The notes under the pieces: model-generated
Database searches by the model: none
Told to the model about the DNA's origin: nothing
What the model saw: only the letters and a program-made list of their open reading frames with translations
Made by a program: the position numbers and the translations under genes
Part shown: piece after piece, positions 8,093 to 16,699 of the stretch
Layout: the number at the start of each line of letters is the position of its first letter
How positions within the stretch are numbered: the stretch's first letter is position 1
DNA from: Segatella copri
Lineage (GTDB): Bacteria > Bacteroidota > Bacteroidia > Bacteroidales > Bacteroidaceae
NCBI RefSeq assembly: GCF_009495355.1
Contig: NZ_VZAD01000077.1
Coordinates: 1 to 47,452, forward strand
Direction of reading: 5' to 3'
DNA: 47,452 bases

Positions 8093-9799
8093 CTAAAATC
8101 CACATTCTGCCTGTGGGATAGCCTCGTTGTGGTCGTTGAGGTAGAGCAGAGGGGCGGGACGATAGGCAGGGCTCGCCAACGACTCGTGCTCTTGGCGGAA
8201 GCGCGTATTGATGCCCCCGATATTGAGCATGGTGTGGAAGGCGGAACGGCTGCTCTGTGCCTGCTTGTGGCGGTTGGCGGAGAGAGCCTGTGCCACGGCT
8301 GGCTCCTGATGCTGGAAGCTCTGCGATGTCCATACCAGGAAGGGCACATGCAACTCGTACTCCGAAGCTCGGGGCGAAGCATGAAGGAAGAGCTTGTGAC
8401 TGTCGTCGAAGATGTTCTCGCCATGGTCGCTCGTATAGAGCATGGCGCTCATGCCTCCGTGTGCTCTCAGGCGCTCTATCACCCCACTGAGCACAAGGTC
8501 GGTGTAGCGGATGGTGTTGTCGTAGGCGTTGATGAGGTCGGGACGGTTCTCCTTCTTGGCCTCGCAATGCGTGTCGGGCTGGAAATGCGCCATCTGTCGG
8601 GGATAGCGGTCCATGTAGTTGAAGTGAGAGCCATAGGTGTGGAGCACGATGAACTCCTTCTTGCGCTTCCGGGCCAGTATCCTGTCGAGGATGGGCAACA
8701 GGTCGGCGTCATAGTAGTTGCCGTCCTTGCCCGGGGCTTCGGCCAGCTCACGTCCAGCTGGGTTGGCATCGCCCGTCTTGAGGAAGAGCCACTGGTCGGC
8801 CTGTTCGCCCAGGAAGTCGATGAACGAGTGGTTGGGGCGCTGATTGCTCAGAAACACGGTGTGGAAGCCTGCCTCACGGAAGGCCTGCAGGATGCCTTTC
8901 TCGTGGAAGAGACGCTCGAAGTCGGAGGCCGAAGCCTGCGAGAGGAGCATGGGCACACTCTTGTGGGTGGTGTTCGACTGGGTGGTGACATCGCTGAACG
9001 TCACCAGTCCTGGGGTCTTGCTGAGCCGTGGATTGGTGTCGCGCTGATAACCATAGAGACTGAAGTTCATGGCTCGTGCCGTCTCGCCTATCACCATGAC
9101 GTAGACCTCGCAGGAGTCCTCGGGATGGGACGGCCTGGCATCGAAGCGGAAACGGGCAGATGCCTCCTTGTAGTGGATGGAGGCGTTGTTGCGCTTCATG
9201 GCAAGGTAGAGGTTATAGAACACGTTGACGGGGTAGAGGTCGTTGAGCACGCTATATTGTGGGGCGTGATGGTCGTCGAGCTGTGTGTTGTCGGAAGGAC
9301 GGGAGAGACAGGCCGTGGCAACAAGGATGCATCCTGCTATGGCGATGCCACCAGCCCACAGGGCATATCGCTTTCTGAGGGCAGAGGACAGCACGGGTGC
9401 CTTCTTGCTCCGTATGGACACCACGCCCAGGATGAGCAGGGGTAGATAGAGGATGAAGACACTCGCCACGCCAGGAATGAGGTTGTCGAGCAACTCCATG
9501 GCCTCACCAGGATTGGTGGTTACGAGGTTGAGGAACATATCCACGGCTATGACGCCCTTGCCGAAGAGATAGAGCAACACGATCTGGAAAGCCGCAAAGA
9601 AGATGATGGGGAAGAGCCACCACACCATCTTGCCCGGCTTGCGACAGATGCTCATCAGAGCCATGTAGACACCAAAGGGCAGCACGGTGTTGGCAAGGGC
9701 TGCCCATGTGCTGAGGTGCTCGGTGAAACAAAGGGCCACATTGGGCACGGTAAGCGCGATGACGGCATACCAGTATATGATTTTGTTGAATGATTTCAT
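8093..9799 (-). CDS. Lipid A phosphoethanolamine transferase (EptA/MCR-like)
   Basis: A 568-residue inner-membrane enzyme. The first ~200 residues hold about five membrane helices (for example MVWWLFPIIFFAAFQIVLLY and ALWAGGIAIAGCILVATACL). The rest is a periplasmic sulfatase-fold domain with the EptA signature: VMVIGETAR (metal Glu), a nucleophile region TTQSNTTHKSVPMLLS around residue 275, HTYGSHFNYMDRYP, and YTSDHGENIFDD with the Asp-His metal pair. It should move phosphoethanolamine from phosphatidylethanolamine to lipid A or another surface glycan. Known relatives lower susceptibility to cationic peptides; for this copy that is inference. It begins 19 bases after the barrel gene, likely in one operon. 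Confidence 0.88.
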   Translation of the reverse strand: MKSFNKIIYWYAVIALTVPNVALCFTEHLSTWAALANTVLPFGVYMALMSICRKPGKMVWWLFPIIFFAAFQIVLLYLFGKGVIAVDMFLNLVTTNPGEAMELLDNLIPGVASVFILYLPLLILGVVSIRSKKAPVLSSALRKRYALWAGGIAIAGCILVATACLSRPSDNTQLDDHHAPQYSVLNDLYPVNVFYNLYLAMKRNNASIHYKEASARFRFDARPSHPEDSCEVYVMVIGETARAMNFSLYGYQRDTNPRLSKTPGLVTFSDVTTQSNTTHKSVPMLLSQASASDFERLFHEKGILQAFREAGFHTVFLSNQRPNHSFIDFLGEQADQWLFLKTGDANPAGRELAEAPGKDGNYYDADLLPILDRILARKRKKEFIVLHTYGSHFNYMDRYPRQMAHFQPDTHCEAKKENRPDLINAYDNTIRYTDLVLSGVIERLRAHGGMSAMLYTSDHGENIFDDSHKLFLHASPRASEYELHVPFLVWTSQSFQHQEPAVAQALSANRHKQAQSSRSAFHTMLNIGGINTRFRQEHESLASPAYRPAPLLYLNDHNEAIPQAECGF

Positions 9800-9817
9800 G
9801 TTGTGTGTTGTTTTCTT

Positions 9818-11062
9818 TTAGAACGCCTCGTTGATATTGAAGAGGAATCCTCTCTGTCCGCCCTTGCCGAAACCATAGTCGAGACGCACGTTGACGTTCT
9901 TCTTGAATTCCCATCGATAGCCCACACCGCAGTTGGGCAGGATGTGACGGCTTCTCATCTGGCTGAACTTGGGGAAGACGGTTCCTGCGCCTATCCAGGC
10001 CGTGAGCGAGTTGCGTTTCCACACGTGCTGGCGAAGTTCGACAGTGGCTTCTATCATGTGCTTGTCGCGATATCTTCCCTCGTAATATCCGCGCAGGGCA
10101 TTGCTGCCTCCTGTCTGTGCCATCATGCCCCACGAGGGATTGCCAAAGTTGAATGTGGAACGAAGGTCCTCGGCCAGTACGGCTCCTCGCCAGGGTTGCT
10201 GGTAGGTGTTGAGCTGCAGTTCGGTGGTGCTGAAGGCATAGTCGTTGCCCATGAAGCGCGGACGGAACATCTGGGTGAGGTTCACGTAATAACCCCGGTG
10301 GGGATAGGTGAGGTTGTCACGGTTGTCGAACATGAAGGTGAATCCCACGCCATAGTTGTCGGTATGTCGGTCCATTCCCGCCAAGAGCTCTGGGCGCTCG
10401 ATGTCCTTGCCGATGATGTAGTCGTAGGCCACGGAAGGACCGAGGAAGAGGTTGCTGCCAAGGTTCCACAGGAAGCTTCCCTTCACGTGCACCTGCCATC
10501 GCTTCATGTCGCTCTCGTTGTCGTCGTTGTCGCCCATGTCGTATCCCATTCCCCAGAACTTGCTGGGGAAGGAATAGAAGTAGAGCGTGTAGACGGCACG
10601 GTAACGGTCGTGGGGGAAGATGTGGGTTCCGCGCACACCGAGCAGATAGAAGCCCACCGTGCTGACATCGCCAAAGAGCGACACATTGGAGGGGAGGAGG
10701 AGCGTGTCGGCTGGGTCGGAGCGATAGATGCCTGCTGCCACTAAGCCTAAGCCCAACTTGGTGTCGGTGGCATAGTGTGGGCCTCCGATAATGCTGAAGT
10801 CGAACCGCTTGTCGTTCTTCTTGTTGGCATCGTTGAAGTAGTCGAGAAAACGGGTGATGAGCGATTTCTTCTTCTCGTCCGCCTTCTTCACTTCCGCCTT
10901 TTCGTCCGCCTTCTCGTCCACATTTTCGTCCACCTTTTTTCCTATTTTTACTTCCTCTTTTTCCATCCCGGTATGTGGCGTGAAGGTAGAGTCAGCCTCC
11001 CCTGCCATACCAAGAGTAGGCAAGAGAAGGCATGTAAGGCATGAGAGTAGAAGCTGCTTCAT
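9818..11062 (-). CDS. Omp85/BamA-TamA-type outer-membrane beta-barrel
   Basis: A 414-residue exported protein with signal peptide MKQLLLSCLTCLLLPTLGMA, then a highly charged Lys/Glu/Asp repeat (units like KKVDENVDEKADEKAE, residues ~35-70), then a 16-strand-type barrel of the bacterial surface antigen (D15) family. Typical strand endings include GSNALRGYYEGRYRDKHM (a divergent RGY/F segment near the last third) and a final strand ending NINEAF with terminal Phe. POTRA domains are absent, so it is not BamA itself; such short barrels are found across Bacteroidota without known function. Location between a PCMD protein gene and an EptA-like gene suggests an envelope role. Confidence 0.8.
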   Translation of the reverse strand: MKQLLLSCLTCLLLPTLGMAGEADSTFTPHTGMEKEEVKIGKKVDENVDEKADEKAEVKKADEKKKSLITRFLDYFNDANKKNDKRFDFSIIGGPHYATDTKLGLGLVAAGIYRSDPADTLLLPSNVSLFGDVSTVGFYLLGVRGTHIFPHDRYRAVYTLYFYSFPSKFWGMGYDMGDNDDNESDMKRWQVHVKGSFLWNLGSNLFLGPSVAYDYIIGKDIERPELLAGMDRHTDNYGVGFTFMFDNRDNLTYPHRGYYVNLTQMFRPRFMGNDYAFSTTELQLNTYQQPWRGAVLAEDLRSTFNFGNPSWGMMAQTGGSNALRGYYEGRYRDKHMIEATVELRQHVWKRNSLTAWIGAGTVFPKFSQMRSRHILPNCGVGYRWEFKKNVNVRLDYGFGKGGQRGFLFNINEAF

Positions 11063-11110
11063 GTGTTATATATATAATAATGTGTAGGGGTGTTAATATG
11101 TGATAAACAG

Positions 11111-12070
11111 TTAGTATACGAGTGCCACGTTGTCTATCCAGAGCGTGTTGCCGGGCGTTCCGATATAGGCTCCGCCATGACTGGAAGAGAACTGCAGGAT
11201 GAGGTGTGTAGGGGTCTCGTTGGCCGAAGCCCATCCTGTCTCCTTGATGATGACGCTCTTGCCTTTGCTATTACGAGCATAGTCACAATTACGAAGTCCC
11301 ATGAGCGAGGCGTTATAGCCTGCCATGTGTCGGATGTCGCCATAGTGGATGGTGTAGGTGGCGTCGTTCACCCATCCATTGGTGCTCTTGCTGTACTTCA
11401 CCACCATGGTGCCCACACGCTTGGCCGTGATGTTGCCGTGGGCATCCTCGTGACGCTTCTGCAGATAGAGGATGGCGACGGCATAGTCGCGTCCTGCCAC
11501 TTTCGACGCACTGCTGAAGCCGTTCTGCTTGATGCGGGTGGCTGAGTTGGGCAACAGGGTCTTATAGTCGAAACGCACCGCCTTGGGACGATGGGTGAAA
11601 GGAATACCCCAGTTGATGGCCTTAGGACCGTCCTTGGTTCCGGTGATGGGTTCGCGCACGTCGCCCAGGAAGAGCGAGCCTGCTGCAAGCACCTTGATAT
11701 TGATGAGTCCCAATACCTTCACCTTCTCGATATGGGTGACGAGCTTGGCGCAATGGCCGTTCTCGTGCTTGTCGCGATATACTGAGTTGTTGGTCTTATA
11801 GATGCCTGAAACGTGGGCAAGCACATTGGAGGTTCCCCAGGGCGAGCCGCCCTTGTTGGTGTAGGGGATATTGCCATTGATGGTCATCGACGGACCTACG
11901 GCATAAACCACCTTCTTGTTTCCGCCTATGATACCTGATTCCTTGATGTTTCTGATAACCCAATTATCCATGTTTCCATACTTGATGGGTACAATCTTTT
12001 CGGCACTTTGCGCTCCCATCGTGCAGGCGAGGCAAAGTGACATTGTCATGCTTAAAATACGATGTTTCAT
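11111..12070 (-). CDS. PCMD domain protein (putative carbohydrate metabolism domain)
   Basis: A 319-residue exported protein. The start is set at 12070 (MKHRILSMTMSLCLACTMGAQ, a good signal peptide) rather than the nine codons further out, because the promoter box at 12095-12102 would then lie inside the leader at the right distance. The mature part ends in HLILQFSSSHGGAYIGTPGN and LWIDNVALVY, the characteristic close of PCMD (PF13201) domains, which are jelly-roll-like surface proteins of Bacteroidota with no demonstrated activity. GIPFTHRPKAVRFDYK is also typical. There is no lipobox. The barrel gene begins 49 bases downstream. Confidence 0.8.
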   Translation of the reverse strand: MKHRILSMTMSLCLACTMGAQSAEKIVPIKYGNMDNWVIRNIKESGIIGGNKKVVYAVGPSMTINGNIPYTNKGGSPWGTSNVLAHVSGIYKTNNSVYRDKHENGHCAKLVTHIEKVKVLGLINIKVLAAGSLFLGDVREPITGTKDGPKAINWGIPFTHRPKAVRFDYKTLLPNSATRIKQNGFSSASKVAGRDYAVAILYLQKRHEDAHGNITAKRVGTMVVKYSKSTNGWVNDATYTIHYGDIRHMAGYNASLMGLRNCDYARNSKGKSVIIKETGWASANETPTHLILQFSSSHGGAYIGTPGNTLWIDNVALVY

Positions 12071-12094
12071 TTCTGTTATAATAAAAAGTGGTTG

Positions 12095-12102
12095 CAAAGT
12101 TA
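12095..12102 (-). promoter_or_regulatory. TAnnTTTG promoter box for the PCMD-barrel-eptA-like operon
   Basis: The minus strand reads TAACTTTG 25 bases before the ATG at 12070. The -33 element is weak. Confidence 0.6.
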
Positions 12103-12230
12103 GGAAAATATTTGTATCGTTATAGTTTTCTTACTGTATAATTATAGTTATTTAAAGATTATTTTATAAAAATTAAAACTGACGGATGTGGAAAGGTGTT
12201 GAGATGTTAGAGCCAATGAGACAAAAAATA

Positions 12231-12265
12231 TGCCCAGAACCAACGATGACGAATGGTTCTGGGCA
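12231..12265 (-). terminator. Rho-independent terminator after the OMP barrel gene
   Basis: A perfect 11-bp stem (TGCCCAGAACC / GGTTCTGGGCA) with a 13-base loop; on the minus strand it is followed by TATTTTTTG. It lies 31 bases after the stop at 12296. Confidence 0.85.
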
Positions 12266-12295
12266 TCATGTATATGGGTTTCAACTTCTCTAAAC

Positions 12296-15295
12296 TTAGA
12301 AGCGGCGATGTCCGCCTCCTGGAGGTGGTCCCATGGGAGGTCGTCCGCCATTGAAGGGGCGTCCGCCGAAGTCGGGGCGTCCGCCATACCTCATCGTCTC
12401 GCGTGCCTGCTTGCCTCCGATGATATTCAGTCGGTAGATGACGTGGAGCATGGCATAAGAGTTGATGCTGTTGTACTCGGTATCGGTACGGGCCATGGCA
12501 GTAAGGGCACGGCTCAAGGTGCTCTGCTGGTGCAGCAGGTCGTAGAACTGGATCATCACGGTGAGGGGTTTGCCCTTGAGGAAGCCTTGTGAGAGTTGGG
12601 CGTTCCAAACCAGTTCGTTGGTGTTCATCGACTTGTCGCTGTATCCTCGTCGGCTGCTCTGGCTCAGGTCTGTGCTCAGGCTCATGCCCCAGGGCATGGT
12701 GGCTGTGATGCTCGGTCCGTAAGAGAACTGCCAGGTGTTCATGTTGCTCGATGCCTGAAGCTTGTTGCGGGCATGGTTGTAGTTGAGGGTTCCGTTGAGG
12801 TTGACCTCAAGCCAGTTGTTGCGATAGCCCATGGCGATTCGCTCGCCCACCTGAGTCTGCTTGGTGGTGTTCTTCTGCGAGGTCTTCCCGTCGAGGCTCA
12901 GATAGCCCACGGCATTGGTATAGGCGAGGGTGGTGAAGGTGTTGATGTTCCATACGCCAGCGCTGTCGATGGCTGTATTGAACATGAAGGCGCCTCGTGC
13001 GTTCCAGTTGCCGTTGATGTTTTCGGGCTGTGTGGTTCGTCCACCGGTCTTGTCGTCGTAGGTCACCATGTCGCTGATGCTGTTGCGTGTCATCGAGAAG
13101 TTGACGAAGGTCATCAGGGCTCGCTGGTGCTTCTCTATATAGTCGTTGTAGAAGAGTCGGAAGTTGTGGGTGAACGATGGCTTCAGTCCTGGATTTCCCT
13201 TCTTGATGTTGAGCGGATTGCTGTCGTCGGTGATGTCGAGCAGGTCGGTCATGGAGGGTTGCGAGGTGGTTCCGCGATAGTTGATGCGCAGGTTGCTCAC
13301 CATGCTGAAACGATAACGGAAGTCGAGGGCTGGTGAGAAGTTGGTGACGTTGCGTGTCGTTTCGATGTGCTGCCCCATATAGTCGTAGATGAAGTTCGAC
13401 CTCTGTGGCTGGAGCATAGCTCCGAAGCTGAGGTTGTACTTTGGTCGGACGAATCGCATCATGAGCTGCATCTCGTGAATGTAGTTCTTGTATTCGGAGA
13501 ATCGGCTCTGGTCGCTGTCGAAGTACTCGTCGAGAGGCGAGCGCAGAGTGCCTAAGTAGTTGCCCCATCCACGATACTCGGGAGTGATGGAAGCCCACTG
13601 GTTTGCCTCCTCATCGCTGAAGTCGGAGAAGTTGTAGGTGGAACGGTCGGTCTTCGAATACTTGTAGGTGAACTTATAGCTCAGTTGCAGGAAGGTGGCA
13701 CGCCAGAGCGGCTCACTGTAGGTGGCCTGCAGAGAGTAGCTGTAGTTGCGGGTAGGCGTCACGTTGTAACGATAAGTGTTGTAGTGGTCGGTCTCGTTGC
13801 CGTTGGCCACATCTACAAGGTACATGTAGGCATTGGTGAGTGAGAGGCTGTTGGCATCGGTCTTGCCGTAGCTGGCATCGGTGCGCACGGTGATGTTGCG
13901 TCCCATCGCACTGAGTCGGCGATTGTACTGCAACATGCCTCTCAGATTTTCAGACTCGCTATAGCTGATGCTGCTCGACGACTGCAGGTTGACGAGAGCT
14001 CCAGCCTGCTGCAACAGACTCTTGCTTGTGCTTACGTCCTCAAGTCCCAGCTCGGCACGTGCTGCGTCCTCGAGCGGGTCGTTGGTGATCTGGTAAGGAT
14101 CGGCATTAAACTGTGCCGACAAGCTTCGTGCCAGTGCATCGCTGCTCTTGATGGTGAACGATGGACGGAACATGATATTGGTCATCGTGTCGGGGGTCCA
14201 TTCCAGACGGAAACGTCCGTCCCAGCTGTTGCTGCGCGAGAAGTTCTTGGCACGGCTGTTCGAGAAAGACGAGTTTTGGCTCACGAAGTTCTCGGAAGCC
14301 ACCGTGCTGCTGATGTCTCCATCGCTGTGGTTCCATCTCAGCGAGGCGTCCATCTTGAGCTTATCCTTGTTCTCGTAGTTGTAGTTCAGACCCAGCATCT
14401 TCGAGGCGTTGAGTCCCTGCTTGTTGAATCCCCATCCGCCAGGGCCTCCACCTCCGGGGAATCCCATGTCGTTGGTGTTGTTGGCTGATGCGAACATCAT
14501 GAGTCGGTTGCGGTCGTTGAAATAAGCCGCCATGCCTCTTTCGCTGTATCGTTGCTTGGTGCCCATGCTGAGGTCCATGTTGGCGATGAGTCCCTTGTTC
14601 ATGCCTCTCTTGACGCCGAAATCGAGCACGGTTTCCTCTTCTCCGTCGTCGATGCCCGTCACCTTAGCCAGGTCGCTCTTCTCGTCGTAGGCCTTGATCT
14701 TGTCGATGATGCTGGTGGGCAGGTTCTTCAGGGCCGTCTTGGTGTCGCCGGTCATGAACTCCTTGCCGTCTACGAGGATCTTCTTTACTTCCTTTCCGTT
14801 GATTTTGATGCTTCCGTCGTCGCTCACCTCAGCACCAGGCAGGCGCTTCACGAGCTCTTCGATGGTGGAGCCTTCGGGTGTGCGATAAGCCGCAGAGTTG
14901 TACACGAAGGTGTCTTCCTTGAGCACCACTTTCTTTGCCATGGCGGTGACGGTGGCGGCCTTGAGCATGATGGCCTCTGCGTTGATGTTTATCTTGCCCA
15001 TGGCGAGGTCTTTGCCCTGGGTCATCATGATGCGCCTTACGGTGGGCTTGTATCCTACGCTGGTTATCTTGAGCAGATAACTGCCGTCTTCGGGAGCCTG
15101 AAGGCTGAAGAGTCCATTCTCGTCGCTGATGGCGCCTGAGATATAGGTGCTGTCCGCGCGTAGCAGTTGTACGGTCGATGCCTCGACAGGGTCGTTGGTT
15201 CCCTTGTCGATAATGGCACCCGTGATGAGGTGTTGCTGTGCCTGCATCATCATGGCGCTGAATAGCAGGAGCAGGGTGAGTACTGATTTTCTCAT
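12296..15295 (-). CDS. Large outer-membrane beta-barrel (TonB-receptor-like, OMP_b-brl_3)
   Basis: A 999-residue protein with signal peptide MRKSVLTLLLLFSAMMMQAQ, a carboxypeptidase-D regulatory-like domain (residues ~22-105, with GAISDENGLFSLQAP and LLKITSVGYKP), a plug-like region (ELVKRLPGAEVSDDGSIKIN, then KKILVDGKEFMTGD) and a long barrel of the outer-membrane beta-barrel protein 3 type. The C-terminus is unusual: a Gly/Arg/Pro stretch with RYGGRPDFGGRPFNGGRPP replaces a clean terminal aromatic strand, though the last residue is Phe. No SusD partner is nearby, so it is probably a stand-alone transporter or surface protein. Substrate unknown. It diverges from aroB. Confidence 0.85.
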   Translation of the reverse strand: MRKSVLTLLLLFSAMMMQAQQHLITGAIIDKGTNDPVEASTVQLLRADSTYISGAISDENGLFSLQAPEDGSYLLKITSVGYKPTVRRIMMTQGKDLAMGKININAEAIMLKAATVTAMAKKVVLKEDTFVYNSAAYRTPEGSTIEELVKRLPGAEVSDDGSIKINGKEVKKILVDGKEFMTGDTKTALKNLPTSIIDKIKAYDEKSDLAKVTGIDDGEEETVLDFGVKRGMNKGLIANMDLSMGTKQRYSERGMAAYFNDRNRLMMFASANNTNDMGFPGGGGPGGWGFNKQGLNASKMLGLNYNYENKDKLKMDASLRWNHSDGDISSTVASENFVSQNSSFSNSRAKNFSRSNSWDGRFRLEWTPDTMTNIMFRPSFTIKSSDALARSLSAQFNADPYQITNDPLEDAARAELGLEDVSTSKSLLQQAGALVNLQSSSSISYSESENLRGMLQYNRRLSAMGRNITVRTDASYGKTDANSLSLTNAYMYLVDVANGNETDHYNTYRYNVTPTRNYSYSLQATYSEPLWRATFLQLSYKFTYKYSKTDRSTYNFSDFSDEEANQWASITPEYRGWGNYLGTLRSPLDEYFDSDQSRFSEYKNYIHEMQLMMRFVRPKYNLSFGAMLQPQRSNFIYDYMGQHIETTRNVTNFSPALDFRYRFSMVSNLRINYRGTTSQPSMTDLLDITDDSNPLNIKKGNPGLKPSFTHNFRLFYNDYIEKHQRALMTFVNFSMTRNSISDMVTYDDKTGGRTTQPENINGNWNARGAFMFNTAIDSAGVWNINTFTTLAYTNAVGYLSLDGKTSQKNTTKQTQVGERIAMGYRNNWLEVNLNGTLNYNHARNKLQASSNMNTWQFSYGPSITATMPWGMSLSTDLSQSSRRGYSDKSMNTNELVWNAQLSQGFLKGKPLTVMIQFYDLLHQQSTLSRALTAMARTDTEYNSINSYAMLHVIYRLNIIGGKQARETMRYGGRPDFGGRPFNGGRPPMGPPPGGGHRRF

Positions 15296-15425
15296 TTCTT
15301 TATTTTATAGGTTTTTTTTGTTCACTTGATAGCTTAGACGCATCCTTTGTGATAAGGTTTAGTCTAAAATGTGTGAAAAGAATGCTAAAAGTGTGTTCTT
15401 TTGCATCAAAATGCAGAAAAATACG

Positions 15426-15433
15426 TACCTTTG
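15426..15433 (+). promoter_or_regulatory. TAnnTTTG promoter box for aroB
   Basis: TACCTTTG with a TTTG at 15400-15403, 22 bases upstream, as the -33 partner. The ATG lies 45 bases downstream. Confidence 0.65.
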
Positions 15434-15478
15434 CACGCAAGAATTACATTATTTATAATATATTGATAAATTTATTTT

Positions 15479-16525
15479 ATGAGTCAGAGAGTCATCATTT
15501 CTACCAATCTCGAAAGTGAGATAGCCGAAGCCTTGGCAGAGTGCGAGCACGACAAGATTTTTGTGCTTACCGACGAAACCACAGTTGTCAAGTGCTGGCC
15601 TGTTGTGAAAAATTATTTCTCGCTCAAGGATGCGAAGGTCATTACCATTGGTGCTACCGATACGCACAAAGACCTCGACACGATGGTACACGTATGGAAG
15701 TCGTTGGGCGAGGGCGGTGCATCGCGCCATTCGTGCATGATAAACCTGGGTGGTGGAATGGTTACCGACTTGGGTGGCTTTGCCGCAGCAACTTTCAAGC
15801 GTGGCATCAACTTCATCAACATCCCCACTACGCTCCTCTCGATGGTGGATGCTTCGGTGGGAGGAAAGACGGGCATCAACTTCGGTGGACTGAAGAACGA
15901 GATAGGCGTGTTCTGCGACTCCAAGTTTGTCATTCTCGATACTGAGTTCCTGCGCACGCTCGATGCCGAGAACATCTGTTCGGGCTATGCCGAGATGCTG
16001 AAGCATGGTTTGATTTCGGACGAAAAGATGTGGGCGGAGTTGGTTGGCTTCGACCTGGCTCATCCCGACTTGCAGCAGTTGCAACGCATGGTGGGCGATA
16101 GCGTGGCGGTAAAGGAGCGCATCGTAGAGCAGGATCCTCATGAGCACGGCATCCGCAAGGCGCTCAACTTGGGACATACTTTCGGTCATGCCTTTGAAAG
16201 CTGGGCACTGAAACGCAAGCCTGTTCTGCACGGCTATGCTGTGGCGTTCGGTCTGATTCCGGAACTCTATCTGAGTGTGATGAAGACGGGATTCCCAACG
16301 GAGAAGATGCGACAGACGGTGAACTTCATCAAGGAGTACTATGGCTCGCTTCCTATCACCTGCGATGACTACGACGAACTGATAGAACTGATGCGCCATG
16401 ACAAGAAAAATCAGGATGGCATCATCAACTTTACCTTGTTGGGTGGAATCGGTGATATTCGCATCAACCAAAGTGCCACCATCGACGAAATCAAAGAGGC
16501 TTTCGACTTCTTCCGTGAAGGATAA
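15479..16525 (+). CDS. aroB: 3-Dehydroquinate synthase (AroB)
   Basis: A 348-residue cytoplasmic enzyme that converts DAHP to 3-dehydroquinate, the second step of the shikimate pathway, using NAD and a divalent metal. Visible: the NAD-binding INLGGGMVTDLGGFAAATF, IPTTLLSMVDASVGGKTGIN, metal-binding Glu in SGYAEMLKHGL, and the two histidines of LNLGHTFGHAFE. Length and motif order are normal for the family. It is monocistronic, with its own promoter and a long hairpin terminator before the convergent rfbB. No other shikimate gene is in the window. Confidence 0.95.
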   Translation: MSQRVIISTNLESEIAEALAECEHDKIFVLTDETTVVKCWPVVKNYFSLKDAKVITIGATDTHKDLDTMVHVWKSLGEGGASRHSCMINLGGGMVTDLGGFAAATFKRGINFINIPTTLLSMVDASVGGKTGINFGGLKNEIGVFCDSKFVILDTEFLRTLDAENICSGYAEMLKHGLISDEKMWAELVGFDLAHPDLQQLQRMVGDSVAVKERIVEQDPHEHGIRKALNLGHTFGHAFESWALKRKPVLHGYAVAFGLIPELYLSVMKTGFPTEKMRQTVNFIKEYYGSLPITCDDYDELIELMRHDKKNQDGIINFTLLGGIGDIRINQSATIDEIKEAFDFFREG

Positions 16526-16554
16526 AGCCAAAGCGTTATAAAGCACAATAAGTT

Positions 16555-16629
16555 TTGAGCTTTGAATATTGAGTATTATGAGAGTTATTTGTTTTCTCAT
16601 AATGATTCAATGTTCAAAGCTCAATTTTT
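16555..16629 (+). terminator. Long hairpin terminator between aroB and rfbB
   Basis: The outer stem TTGAGCTTTGAATATTGA pairs with 16607-16624 (one mismatch), an inner stem ATTATGAGA pairs with TCTCATAAT, and the loop is about 12 bases. TTTTTA follows on the plus strand. It is far longer than a usual terminator stem. Confidence 0.7.
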
Positions 16630-16699
16630 ATGCGTAATGCTCAAGCTCATGTCTTAATGCGTAAAAAATCAAAATTTTTCACGCCTTGGCTTGACAAAT

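Noticed and set aside
8090..9445. A 451-residue open frame antisense to the phosphoethanolamine transferase
   Set aside because: Val/Glu/His-rich shadow without motifs; the sense gene is intact.
15449..16600. A 383-residue open frame antisense to aroB
   Set aside because: aroB is complete with all motifs; the antisense frame spans its promoter and terminator.
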